Origin: Prorocentrum cordatum
Taxonomy: Eukaryota; Sar; Dinophyceae; Prorocentrales; Prorocentraceae
Direction: 5' to 3'
DNA length: 64,000 nucleotides
Assembly: GCA_963575745.1 (NCBI GenBank)
Contig: CAUYUJ010017849.1
Span: forward strand, 318,926-382,925
In this document: in pieces, positions 20,210-32,225 of the stretch
How the letters are laid out: every line of letters begins with the position of its first letter
Numbering within the stretch: the first letter of the stretch is position 1
Notes under the pieces: generated by a model
What the model was told of the DNA's origin: nothing
Database searches by the model: none
Seen by the model: only the letters and a program-made list of their open reading frames with translations
Position numbers and translations under genes: made by a program

Positions 20210-20520
20210 TTGGGGTGGATCTTCGCTGCGGTCGCCTTGTGCTTTTACTCGGGTGTGCATGGTGGTCATTTGCTCTAGAATCATGCTTTCGAGCTTCTGT
20301 CGAAAAGCGTGGCGCTGCTTCTCGTTGGCCCGCCCCACCGCTTCCCCTTCTCTCCCCGGGCCTTAGATGATCCCCGCCGTGCCCAGCTTGCTGAGCACCT
20401 GCTAGGATTTGTAGTCGTCGCGGGATGTTTGGATGCGCTGCAACATCCTGTCACGCGTGGCCGGGGCAATGATGAGAGTCACGGCCCCTTTGTTGACGCG
20501 CTCTGCGCCTGAGGCCCAGG
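20210..20520 (-). pseudogene. Decayed gene fragment, family unknown
   Basis: One minus-strand frame reads coherently from about 20520 to a TGA near 20210: ASGAERVNKGAVTLIIAP, then RDRMLQRIQTSRDDYKS, then QVLSKLGTAGII, then GRANEKQRHAFRQKLES and MILEQMTTMHTRVKAQG. It contains an in-frame TAG after DDYKS and a TAA after AGII. The texture (charged helices, no low complexity) is that of former protein-coding DNA. It ends about 270 bases 5' of the SL relic of element 2. No family recognised. Confidence 0.45.
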
Positions 20521-23227
<2,707 letters not shown>

Positions 23228-24917
23228 TCATGGACGTGGATGTTCAAATGGCTTCTTGCGGGTACTGAAGACGCTCTTGTAGGGGCCCCCGTCGAGGTCC
23301 ACTGGGCACTTGAAGAGGCGCTCCTCTTCCTCAACATGGCCATCTAGTTCAGGTTATTGTATGGGGCCCTGCTTGAAGGCCATGCCCAGGAGGAGGGGTG
23401 CGTGCCGGGAAAAAACTGGCTGCGGAGCTCCGAACAAGAAAAACACCACGTGAACGTCCTCAGAAGCCTCAGAGTCAGCTAGCAGGCAAGGGTCATCAAC
23501 GACCTCCACCGCCCATTCGTACGGCAAGAGCATAGATGCGCGCTCCAAATCAGCAACAACCTGTCTTGTCCACGGCGCGTCGCGGGCTGATGGCCGACCG
23601 TCGAACAGCTTGGGGATCATCCAATCGATGGAAGACGCCCCAAAGTGTGTGTGCAGTGTCTGAGTCTGCTCCTCAGGTGCGCGCCCCAGGCCAGGTGCAG
23701 TTGGACTCTGCGGAAGGGTAGCTCGAGCGAGGAAAGGCTCTGCTTCCAATATTCAAATACCTGCTTGTTTTAGAGCGGCTTCTCATTCGGACCGCCCCAG
23801 AACATCGCCTTCTCCGAACGAGACGCCAATCAAGCATCCCGGTAGCGGTCTCGACGAAACTTCCGAGCCCACTCAAGAAGGCTTGTGTACAAACCCGATG
23901 AACAAGCTGCGTTTCCATCTCTTCGGGGTGCCCAAACCTCCAGGCACGGCCCAGGCAGGAAAAACCCAGATGTCAGCTCCACGCCTACTAGAAATCTCAG
24001 CCCTGGCAGAAACGCACAACTGTGGGTGGGGACCGAGATCACTAGCTCGTTCTTTTGCCGATCCTCGGAGGAGAAAAAGGTTCCTGTCTGAGCAGCGGTC
24101 TGCGTTGATATCCGCAAGTTGCGAAACAACATAAGGTACTCCTGCTAGGAAAAGGTTCGACCGTACCGACACTCTGAACGAAACGCGTCAAGCTGCGCAC
24201 CGACGTCTGAAATCTTGGACGTGATTTCTCCCAACGACATCTACGAGCATTCACAAGGAAACTGGTGATGTCGACTGCAAACCTAAACGTGCTGATACCT
24301 GCCAGCACCCCCTGCCACGAAGCCTCGCAACTTTTGGACTGTACTGTGTGTCACCCTGCTGCTCGCCGAATATCAAGAGTAAGGTTGTGTGGAAAAAACC
24401 CAACGCAAGCTCGGACAGTGAACGCGTCCCACATCGCGTTCCCCTGTGTAGGTCGACCTATGAACAAAAAATCCTCCAACGCCTCCAGGGGAATCGTTGG
24501 CCGCATTCTTATACAGTGGTTCGCAAAGCACCTGATCACACTCACTACGATTGAGATTGCACGGTGGTGCCCAGCTGCCCTAAGGAAGAGGGGGTTCTAT
24601 TTGCGCGACCGGCTACCATCCTGACCAGAGTACGTGTGAATGATCCGGGAGCCTCTAGCACTGGATGCCTTCATCTCATGAGGTTTAAAGCAATTCTCGA
24701 AGTTATTCAATTGTTCCCATTCTGAAGCGTTAATGAGTGGGAGATGCGCAACCAAAGTGTCGATCGCTTCCTTGCCAGCCAATGGAATGCCGGTGCCGTC
24801 TTTCGCGTCAGAAAACATACTAGTGTAGTCTTGTGCGACAGAGAAGCAATAATGTCGCGAAACCGTTCGCAATAATAATTTGACGTGTGCGAAAAGACTG
24901 TGATCTGTGCTGCACAC
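23228..24917 (-). pseudogene. Large decayed gene, family unknown
   Basis: Coherent protein texture runs for about 1.7 kb on the minus strand but is broken many times. Frame one (24917 to about 24245) reads DGTGIPLAGKEAIDTLVAHL, WEQLNNFENCFKPHEMKASS, IPLEALEDFLFIGRPTQGN, MWDAFTVRACVGFFPHN and GVLAGISTFRFAVDITSFL, with in-frame TAG (24597-24599) and TGA (24351-24353). A frameshift leads to MSLGEITSKISDVGAQLDAF, an in-frame TAG, then MLFRNLRISTQT and PGLRFLVGVELTSGFF, to 23830. After more stops and a shift it continues as SSIDWMIPKLFDGRP, YEWAVEVVDDPC and GAPQPVFSRHAPLLLGMAF, an in-frame TAA (23354), then HVEEEERLFKCPVDLDGGPY and a TGA at 23228-23230. I recognise no family; it could be a host gene or part of an unknown mobile element. 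Confidence 0.6.
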
Positions 24918-25282
24918 GACACAGTTTTGGCGGGAAGTACATGCTCAGCGCGCACAGGTCACTTCTTCCTCTCTAAATGCGGACCCCAAGACACCAACGG
25001 TTTGCCTCTACAGGAGAAGCCCAAATTTGCACGATATGCTGCTAACGGAATTCCCTTGCCAAGAACCGCCGAACAACTTGCGCGTGAACGACTCAGTGGG
25101 GCAAACGGACTGAAAAAAGGATCCTCAATAATACAACGACCCTGAACATGCCTACGTGCGACGATGCTTCATGAAGGTTGCTGCCTCCAGTCCACAGCCT
25201 GGGTTCCATCCAGATAACAGAATCCAGTCAAAGTTAAACATCTCCTCTACCACCCCTTCCTCCAGCCTCTTTCCCGTATACG

Positions 25283-25434
25283 ATGGAGGAGTCCACCCAA
25301 CCAAAAGAAGTTGTTGTGCCGTATCCGCCCTCAGGAGGGCTGCTGTACCTGGATGGCGAATACCACCTTACACGATGTACTGTGTGTACCTGCCCCTGGA
25401 AGCTGCGGGCTCGATGCAGGGGGCTAGGAGGACG

Positions 25435-25441
<7 letters not shown>
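25283..25441 (+). CDS. Small Cys-containing ORF or exon, 52 residues
   Basis: ATG at 25283, TGA at 25439-25441. The translation is free of low complexity: EVVVPYPPSGGLLYLDGEYH followed by RCTVCTCPWKLRARC, a clustered C-x2-C-x-C motif compatible with metal binding. It stops exactly where an (ATG)n microsatellite begins, so the original frame may have continued and been cut by the repeat. Another frame here (25156-25644) is open longer but mostly through the microsatellite. Family unknown; it could be a lone exon. Confidence 0.35.
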
Positions 25442-25474
<33 letters not shown>

Positions 25475-26545
25475 GGAGGAGGAGGAGGAGGAGGAGGAGG
25501 ATAAGAATGAGGATGCGGATAAGGATAAGGATGATGATGATGCTACTGTTGTTGTTGTTGTTGTTGTTGAAGATGCTGCTGCTGATGCTGATGATGATGA
25601 TGATGACTACAACGATGATGATGCTGCTGGAGTGGGAGGAGTAAGAGGAGGAAGAGGAGGAGGAGGAGGAGGAGGAGGAGGAGGAAGGAGGAGGAGGGGG
25701 AGGAGGAGCAGGAGCAGGAGCAGGAGCAGGAGGAGGATGAGGACGATGAGGAGGAGGAGGAGGAGGAGGAGGAGGAGGAAAAGGAACAACACGAAGAGGA
25801 GTAGGAGGAGGGCCCTCCCTGGCCTAGGGCCATCCCCACTCCGCCCCTGGCCTCTGCTTCCCGGAAAGACCGGGACGAGAATGAGGAGCCGTCCGCCCCC
25901 CAGAAGTCCCGCCCTCCCCCGATGCATGGCGGCGGGTCGGAAAGATCGCGCCTCCTCCACCCTACACCCTCCGCCCTTCTGCTCCTCCTCCTCCTCCTCC
26001 TCCTCCTCCTCCTCCTCCTCCTCCTCCTCCTCCCTCCCTCCCTCCCCCTCCCTCCCTCCCTCCCTCCCTCCCTCCCCCCCCCCTCCCTCACCTCACACCT
26101 CACCTCACCTCACCTCACCTCCTTCCCTCCCCTCCCTCCCCTCCCTCCCTCCACTCCCTCCCTCCCTCCTCCTCCTCCTCCTCCCTCCTCCTCCTCCTCC
26201 TCCTCCTCCTCCGCCTCGTCTCCTCCTCCTCCTCCTCCTCCTCCTCCTCCTCCTCCTCCTCTCCTCCTCCTCCTCCTCCTCCTTCTCCTCCTCCTCCTCC
26301 TCCTCCCGCGGCCACCCGTGGCCTTCCCTTCTATGTCCCCCCTCCCTCCTAGGAGCGGCCGGGTGGCCGCCGCGCCTGCGGCCCGCGGACCGGCGCCGTG
26401 GCGGCAGCCGGCCTCCCCTCTCGCGTTGCTTTTCGGTCGGCGGCTCAAAGATGGGGCCCTGACGACAGGGAAGGGACTCCACCTCCTCCTCCTCCTCCTC
26501 CTCCTCCTCCTCCTCCTCCTCCTCCTCTGTCCTCTTCCTCCTCCT
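25436..26545 (+). repeat. ATG, GTT, GGA and CCT microsatellite complex
   Basis: (ATG)n 25438-25473, GGA/GAT mixes to 25800, TGT/GTT around 25547-25570, a polypyrimidine block of (TCC)n, (CCCT)n and CACCT units at 25979-26308, and (CTC)n at 26481-26527. These give long poly-Ser/Leu/Pro/Arg artefact frames on both strands. The last tract runs directly into the SL relic at 26551. Confidence 0.85.
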
Positions 26546-26550
26546 CCCTC

Positions 26551-26569
26551 CTGTAGCTTTTGGCTCAAG
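26551..26569 (+). other. Spliced-leader relic (2-base deletion, one substitution)
   Basis: CTGTAGCTTTTGGCTCAAG equals the SL consensus with the CA of GCCATT deleted and one T for C near the 5' end. It is immediately preceded by a CCT polypyrimidine tract and followed about 150 bases later by the zinc-finger/coiled-coil frame of element 3. Confidence 0.8.
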
Positions 26570-26715
26570 ACGGGGACTCCTCCCCGTCCCGACTCCCGAG
26601 GCCCGAGGTCGAGGCGGAGGGGCAGCCCCTTCCCAAGGCTTGGCTGCCTCGGCCAGCAACGCCAGCAACGCGTTGCTGCCGCCATGGCGCGTGACGCGCC
26701 GCCCGCTAGCAGCCG

Positions 26716-27738
26716 ATGGTCCTGGTCAGATCTCTTCGGCACCGCCATTGTGGGAAATGTGGTGCCAGTTTTGCAGCTTCCGCCCCAACGCCAACGCAAG
26801 CGCCTCCCCGCCCCTCTTCCAAGAGTCGCAACAGGTGGTCACGCAGCGCCGTCCACTTCGAAGACAGCATCCCCGATGCTGCAGAGAGCGCGCCATCCAA
26901 CGACCTGGACACAGTCACTGTCTGCATCACGGCGGTCACATTATGGAAGAGCATCGAGGGAGTGGGAGGCCAACACTACAAGCAGGCCCAAGAGGAGCTC
27001 AAGGTGGCAAAGGCCAACGCCCTCGCGTCCAAGTCCCCTGACCAGCAGACGCAGAGCCTCAATGCCCAGCTTGTGGAGCAACGCAAGCGCCTGGCTGGGA
27101 AGCAGGAGGACGCGCAGTGGTACATCGAGAAGATGGAGGAGCTCAGCGAGAAGTACTCGGAGGTGGGCCAAGGAGTGCGAAGAGGCCCAGAGCGAGAGAT
27201 CAAGCAGTTGGAGGCCCAACTCAAGGTGGCAGCGACAGCGGCAGCAACCAAGCTCGTCGATGCCAAACCGGAGGCGACCACCACGCTCGCGGACTTCGTC
27301 AAAGCCAAGTTCGGAGAGATGAAGATTCCCACTGGAGTCCAGGTGGAGCTGGACCAGATGGCGGCCAAACTCCACGAGGGGTTCAACAAGGCCGCTGCTG
27401 CCGCTGCCCAACCTCGAGCCCCAGCAGCCAGCGGCAGCAGCGACGTCCCCCGCCGAGGCAGTCGACGAGCCCGCAGGAGACAACGACGAGGCCGACGAGA
27501 CAGAGCTCATGGACACCAAGGAGCCGAAGGGCGTCGAGGCGGGGGCCAAGCGCATCTCGCAGGCCCTCGACCGCGCGAGCCAGGCCTCAGCCCACGGTGC
27601 TGTGGGCCCCGCCGCCGAGGACGCCGCCCGCCGCCTTTGCCGGACGGGCAGCCGGGGCGCGGCCGCCCAGGCAGGTGGCCTCGCATCGGCGGCAGCCCGC
27701 CCGTCAGGCGGGTAGCAGTCTCGCAATCGTGTCACTAA
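26716..27738 (+). pseudogene. Element 3 N-terminal zinc-finger/coiled-coil region
   Basis: HCGKCGASF near the start, then a long charged helix-forming segment (residues about 90-230: HYKQAQEELKVAKANAL, LVEQRKRLAGKQEDAQW, EREIKQLEAQLKVAATAAA) predicted as coiled coil, then Pro/Ala-rich sequence. Near 27445 the coherent reading moves to another frame (SPAEAVDEPAGDNDEADETE, continuing to 27715), so there is a frameshift at a C-rich stretch. It matches the architecture of the 5' part of element 2. Confidence 0.6.
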
Positions 27739-28480
27739 ATGGTAGTTGTTGGGGGAGTTTTCAGACTTTTCTCAAGTCCGACTCGGAGGCAAACCAGTGC
27801 CAAACAGTGTGTTGTCAGGAGACCAAGCTGATGGGTTTCGCAATTTTGGAAGCTGCTCAATGGTGTGCTAAAACGGGTGGCACGCCGTCTTCTCGGAGGG
27901 GGTCAAGTCGGTATGCGGGGAAGTCATTCAGGGGGCCGCCGTCCTAATGCGTCAGGGGTTCGATTTTGTAATCGTCGAGATAGATTTGCAGAACGCGCCA
28001 CCTGGCAGGGCCGCAGCTGTGGCCTTGGAGGTGCCAGGCCACACCCAGTTTCTCTTGTGCTCAGTCTACCTCGCAGACAAGGTAGGGCTGAACGAGTTTA
28101 ACCTCAGCCTGCTTGCGAGCATCGCGCAGCTCGGGCAGACCCATCGCATGCCGCTCGCGGTAGCAGGCGACTTCGACCTCTCCTCCTCCAAGCTCCTCCA
28201 GAGTGACTGTTGTACGAGAGCAGGGATGTATGTATTGGCCCCTGGGATGCCCACACTATACACCAAGAAGGCATCCTGCCACCTCGACTCTTTCCTGATC
28301 TCCAGATGTTTCAGAGACTATGTGGAAGAACCCGTGACTCTCAAGGAATTCTCCCTCTGCCCCCGCAGGCCCGTGTATTTTGACCTGGCCGTTGGTTTGC
28401 CCTACCTGGTTCTCGTGCTGGTGAAGCCCCAGAAGCTCCCCACCAAGGTTCCAATAGGCCCGCTTCAACGCCCAGAATAA
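27720..28480 (+). pseudogene. Element 3 endonuclease domain (frameshifted)
   Basis: VSLNGSCWGSFQTF and VCCQETKLM carry the first endonuclease motifs (Asn, Glu). Around 27875 the reading shifts to WHAVFSEGVKSVCGEVIQGA, followed by FVIVEIDL, LAVAGDFDLSSSKL (Asp) and CHLDSFLISRCF. The final SDH motif appears replaced by VYFDLAV. It would nick target DNA in a live copy, but the frameshift and lost His argue that this copy is dead. Confidence 0.65.
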
Positions 28481-28510
28481 TGGATTCAAACTAAAGCCGC
28501 CCCAGGCCAG

Positions 28511-29098
28511 ATGGAAGCCTTCCTGGACCAGGCCATTAGCTTCGAAGCCCTCGAGGGCGCTTTGGGGGGGACCTACCAGACGCTCACTTCGGACCTGGTG
28601 AACTACATGGGCACGGTCACCAGCACCCACCTGCGATGTAAAAGAATCCGAGGTCAGGGGCCTCAAGTAAAGTGGGTGCCGGCGCGCGAAGCAGAACGGA
28701 ACCGCCGCTGCAGTCGGCGATTTGTTGCTGGGCCACTACGCTGGCCCAAAAACAAGCTGATAGACATGCGCAGAGCCTTAGATAAGCACGATTTCCAGAA
28801 CCTCGATCCCCAGAATGCCTCCGAGGATCTCCAGGCCCACCCGAACCTTCGCGCCGATGACGCCGACCTCGGGGCCCTCCTGCAAACTATCCAGAGCGCG
28901 GCTCAACCGGTGCTGCTAGACTTCGGGAGCGACAGGCTTAACCTTGACATCGCCGGGGAGGTGTTCGACACGTTTTTCGAGGATGCCTCCAGAGCCATTG
29001 TTCGGGAACTCCAGCGGGGCAAAACCAGCGAAGAAACCAAGTGGAAGGATTGGGCAATAACCAGTATGCGGCAATGGGTCGGTTGGGGCCACGCGTGA
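28511..29098 (+). pseudogene. Element 3 linker between endonuclease and RT
   Basis: 195 open codons with no recognised domain: SFEALEGALGGTYQTLTSDL, basic middle, then DADLGALLQTIQSAAQPVLL. Position and texture parallel the linker of element 2 (16869-17559). Ends at a TGA at 29096-29098. Confidence 0.5.
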
Positions 29099-29119
29099 AG
29101 TGCTTGGAGACCGCAGAGA

Positions 29120-30628
29120 ATGTGGAAACCGTGCGAGAGCAGGTGGACTGGCCGCCCGTCAGAGTTGCTGTTCGCCGAAGCAGATAGACGAGCCAGCATA
29201 TGGACGACCGAGGCCCGAGAATACACCTCCCGCCAAAAGAGACCCGAAGCCCAAGCGCTCGCAGGGCTTGAACCCATCACCGCCGACGACATCCTCCGGG
29301 CATCCAGGGGATTTCGTCACGACGCGGCGTTCACATATGATGGCTTTCACCCTAGGCACTTCGCTATGGTGCCAGAGCTCGAACTCACTGCCCGTTTCCT
29401 CAACGCTTGCGAGGCGCTGGGGCTCTTCCCGAAGCCGGCGCGAGCCGCAGTCATTTCCTTGATCCCCAAGCATAAGCAGCAGGCCGAAACAGACAAGCCC
29501 AGCTATCGTGGCATAGGACTGATGACCGCCATCTGGAGGACCTGGGCCCGAATTCGCCAACCTGTTGCCAAAACCTAGGAGAAAGCCAACAAGCGGAATT
29601 TCCTGGCCCACCAATCGGGCCGAGAGATCCTGGAGACAGTGCGCTACCAAGTTTTTCTGGCCGAATCCGCTCACGATGAAGGAGTAGCTGAACATGCTGC
29701 TGCCATTTTTTGGGACCTATCTAACTACTACGAGCACATCGGTAAGGATAAATTGTATACTAGGGCGGTCGGGGCAAATTTCAAACAGGCGCTCGCAACC
29801 ATGATCTATAACCAATACGGAGGGCCCAGGCTTGTAGCGAGCTGGGGTCTAGCCACCTTCGTGGAAAGCTCGCGGTGCGGGACCCCAGCATGGTGCAATT
29901 TCGCTCCTTACGTCGTCCAGATGTTTAGCCTTGTCCCGCTCGACGTCTGTGTCCAAGACACTCCGAACACAGACCTCCGCATGTTCATAGAGGACCTCCT
30001 CCTCCTCCAGGCCCAATGCAAAATCCCTAATGACCTAGTGGCTAACCTCTCCTCCGCCGCCCTCAGCATGGAAAACGCTATTGAAATCGACTTGGGGTGT
30101 AGAACCGCTGTGCACAAGTCGGCGGCCCTCGCTTCCTCCGTTGCCGTTGGGAAACCTCTCCTCCGAGCCCTGGGGCCGCTAGCTGGACCTCAGACCGAAG
30201 AGCGGATCGACTCGGCAACTAATTTAGGTATCGATTACACGGCTGCAGGACGGACCCGTTCAGGCAGAGGACGAGCCACTCTCCGAGCCCGCTTCGCCAA
30301 GCTCCGCATGCGCCGACATGCGCAACAGAACAGGCCTGGACCAAGCCAACCACTGCGGGGCGGAAGTCTTGGGCCTCACGATAAATATCAAAGCCACAAC
30401 ATGTATCTCAACACCGTGGGGCCCAGAGGCCAAACCAGATCCAGAACCCTCAACTTGTGCTTCTTGGGAGACCCAACTTGGAAAGCCGCCCTGGGACCCG
30501 TGATCTACAACGGACTGATGGCGTGGAGACTCTCCACCCAGCCCCTCCTCCTCGGGATCACGCGCGCTGAGTTCCAAGATAAAGTTCGGAATATCATGCA
30601 CCCCCCCCCCAGAAAGTGGACATCTTGA
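29120..30628 (+). pseudogene. Element 3 reverse transcriptase (inactivated)
   Basis: Two frames. 29120-29578 has FTYDGFHPRHFA, RAAVISLIPKHKQQ and PSYRGIGLM (RT fingers) and ends at a TAG at 29576-29578. 29639-30628 has AIFWDLSNYYEHI (first catalytic Asp), then MFIEDLLLL where YxDD should be, so the first Asp of the pair is Glu and the Tyr is Phe. Then a basic thumb-like region. The nonsense codon and the altered catalytic box make the copy inactive; element 2 retains YVDD. Confidence 0.7.
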
Positions 30629-32225
30629 CGAGGCCCTGTAGGAGCCACCTTATTAAGCCTCAGGGGAATCAGCCGGGGCCTCAAGAACCCCTCGAGATGG
30701 AGACCTCCGAAGGCCTGCTGCTCCAGCTCACAATAGTTTCGGCCGCGCTCCTCAAGTGCCATCTCGAGTTGGCCTGGGCGGCAAACCTCGAGAAGCGAGC
30801 CGCCACCAAGATGGGAATGCCCGAGGAGAGATTGGATGTCACAGCTGCTAGATCAGTGTTGGAAGACCCCAAACTTACATCTTGTGAGAAAAGCAGCTTG
30901 ATGCCCTACCTGACCCAGTGTTTGTGGACTAAGACTAGGTCCGCAGTTGCAGGATACGAGCTTGACACGACATGCCCCTGTGCGCACGAGAGAGACGACA
31001 TGTCGCACAGGTTCCAGTGCCCCCTCATCCACAACCTGAAATCTGAGATGCTGACGGCCGCTGATGAATCGCATTTGGAAGGGCCCCCCCTAGCAGCTTC
31101 CCTTGGCCACGGTTTCCAGTTTCAGCCCCAAGCCTGCATCGCGCGGCCCGGAGGTTTAGGCCTGTCTCGGGATTGTTGGTCCCGAAGGGGTGACCCCATG
31201 GCCGTGGCGATGGCTGGGGAAGGTTTTGTCGACGGAAATTGTTACAAACCAGGACCTCCGCACTGGCACCAGACGGGATGGGCGGTGGCAGTGCTTGACG
31301 AGAATGGCGAGTGCTTGGCGCATCTCTCGGGACAGACGGGAGAGCTGCTGCCGCCAACCTCGCCAGCAGCTGAGCATGTCGTGATGGCCATTGGCCACAT
31401 GTGCCCTCTCCTCACCTCTCTCCACTCTGACCACCTTGGAGCCTTAACCAAATATGGCCAAACGGATTTCGATAGACGTAACCGTTACGCGGGGTTGGAG
31501 CTGCTAGCCAAAAGTAAACATAGCAAGGAGACCCTTTCCTAGGATATGTAAAGTAAAGGCCCACCAAGATGTAGAGAACCTTCCCCCAAGATCCAGGGCA
31601 AAAGTTCCGAACCATGGGAAATGACACCGCAGATCGATTAGCTAAAGCTGCCGCCAGCAAAGCTGGAGGCCCCTCGCCCGCGGAGGTTCAGGCTTATCAC
31701 CAGAGCCATGGTTGTTTGGTCTGCTTTCTTCGGTTTCTCGCGAAAGGCCTACCCACGTGGCCTGCGATTGCCTCGACATCTGGCAACAAGGCCTGCGACG
31801 GACCAAGTTTCGAGCCTGCGGAGAAGCCCCTGGCGGGTGCCGCCTTCCTTGGCCCTCTCCTGCCTCCTCCCTTTGACCCCCCTGCGGTCCCTGGGCCCGA
31901 GGCTGGCGACCCTGGTGTGGGAGACCAGAAACACGGCGGCGCCCACCAGTGGGCCCAGTTAGATGACAACCTTTGGACGTGCGAACTCTGCAGAACACGA
32001 GCTCGATCCGAGGCTGCATGTGCGAGACGAGACGCCCACAGATGCCCTGGGCACTGTGCCAAACTAGCTGCCCTTTCCGAGCAGCGAAACGGGCACGATA
32101 TTTACTTGTTCGATCGCCTCGATAATGACAGTTGCGTGTTGGCATGTTGGGCTCGCGGTGCTTACAGCGAGTTCTACCCAAGGCTTTTGAGAGCAATTGC
32201 CTTGGACACCCCCCAGCAATACTAA
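30616..32225 (+). pseudogene. Element 3 RNase H domain and C-terminal zinc finger
   Basis: 30616-31542: TTCPCAHERDDMSHRFQCP is a C-x-C...H-x3-C zinc-knuckle-like motif; then EGFVDGNCYKPG (Asp), SPAAEHVVMA (Glu) and SLHSDHLGAL (Asp) are the RNase H catalytic residues. After a TAG at 31542 the motif KVKAHQDV continues in another frame (31548-31580), and GNDTADRLAKAAA (31617 on) gives the last conserved Asp. 31614-32225 ends with LWTCELCRTRA...HRCPGHC, a C-terminal zinc finger. RNase H would remove the RNA strand during element synthesis. Confidence 0.7.

Larger units (their letters stand above)
26551..32225 (+). mobile_element. Broken non-LTR retroelement with 5' spliced-leader relic (element 3)
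   Basis: Plus strand, same order as element 2: SL relic, Cys motif plus coiled coil (26716-27738), endonuclease (27720-28480), linker (28511-29098), RT (29120-30628), Cys motif and RNase H (30616-31670), C-terminal zinc finger (31970-32090). It is broken by several frameshifts and stops, and the RT catalytic box is mutated. A polypyrimidine tract (32397-32490) follows about 170 bases after the last stop. Confidence 0.8.

Noticed and set aside
25632-26800. Very long plus- and minus-strand frames over 25.6-26.8 kb
   Set aside because: Translations of GGA/CCT microsatellites: poly-Ser, poly-Leu, poly-Glu, poly-Arg.
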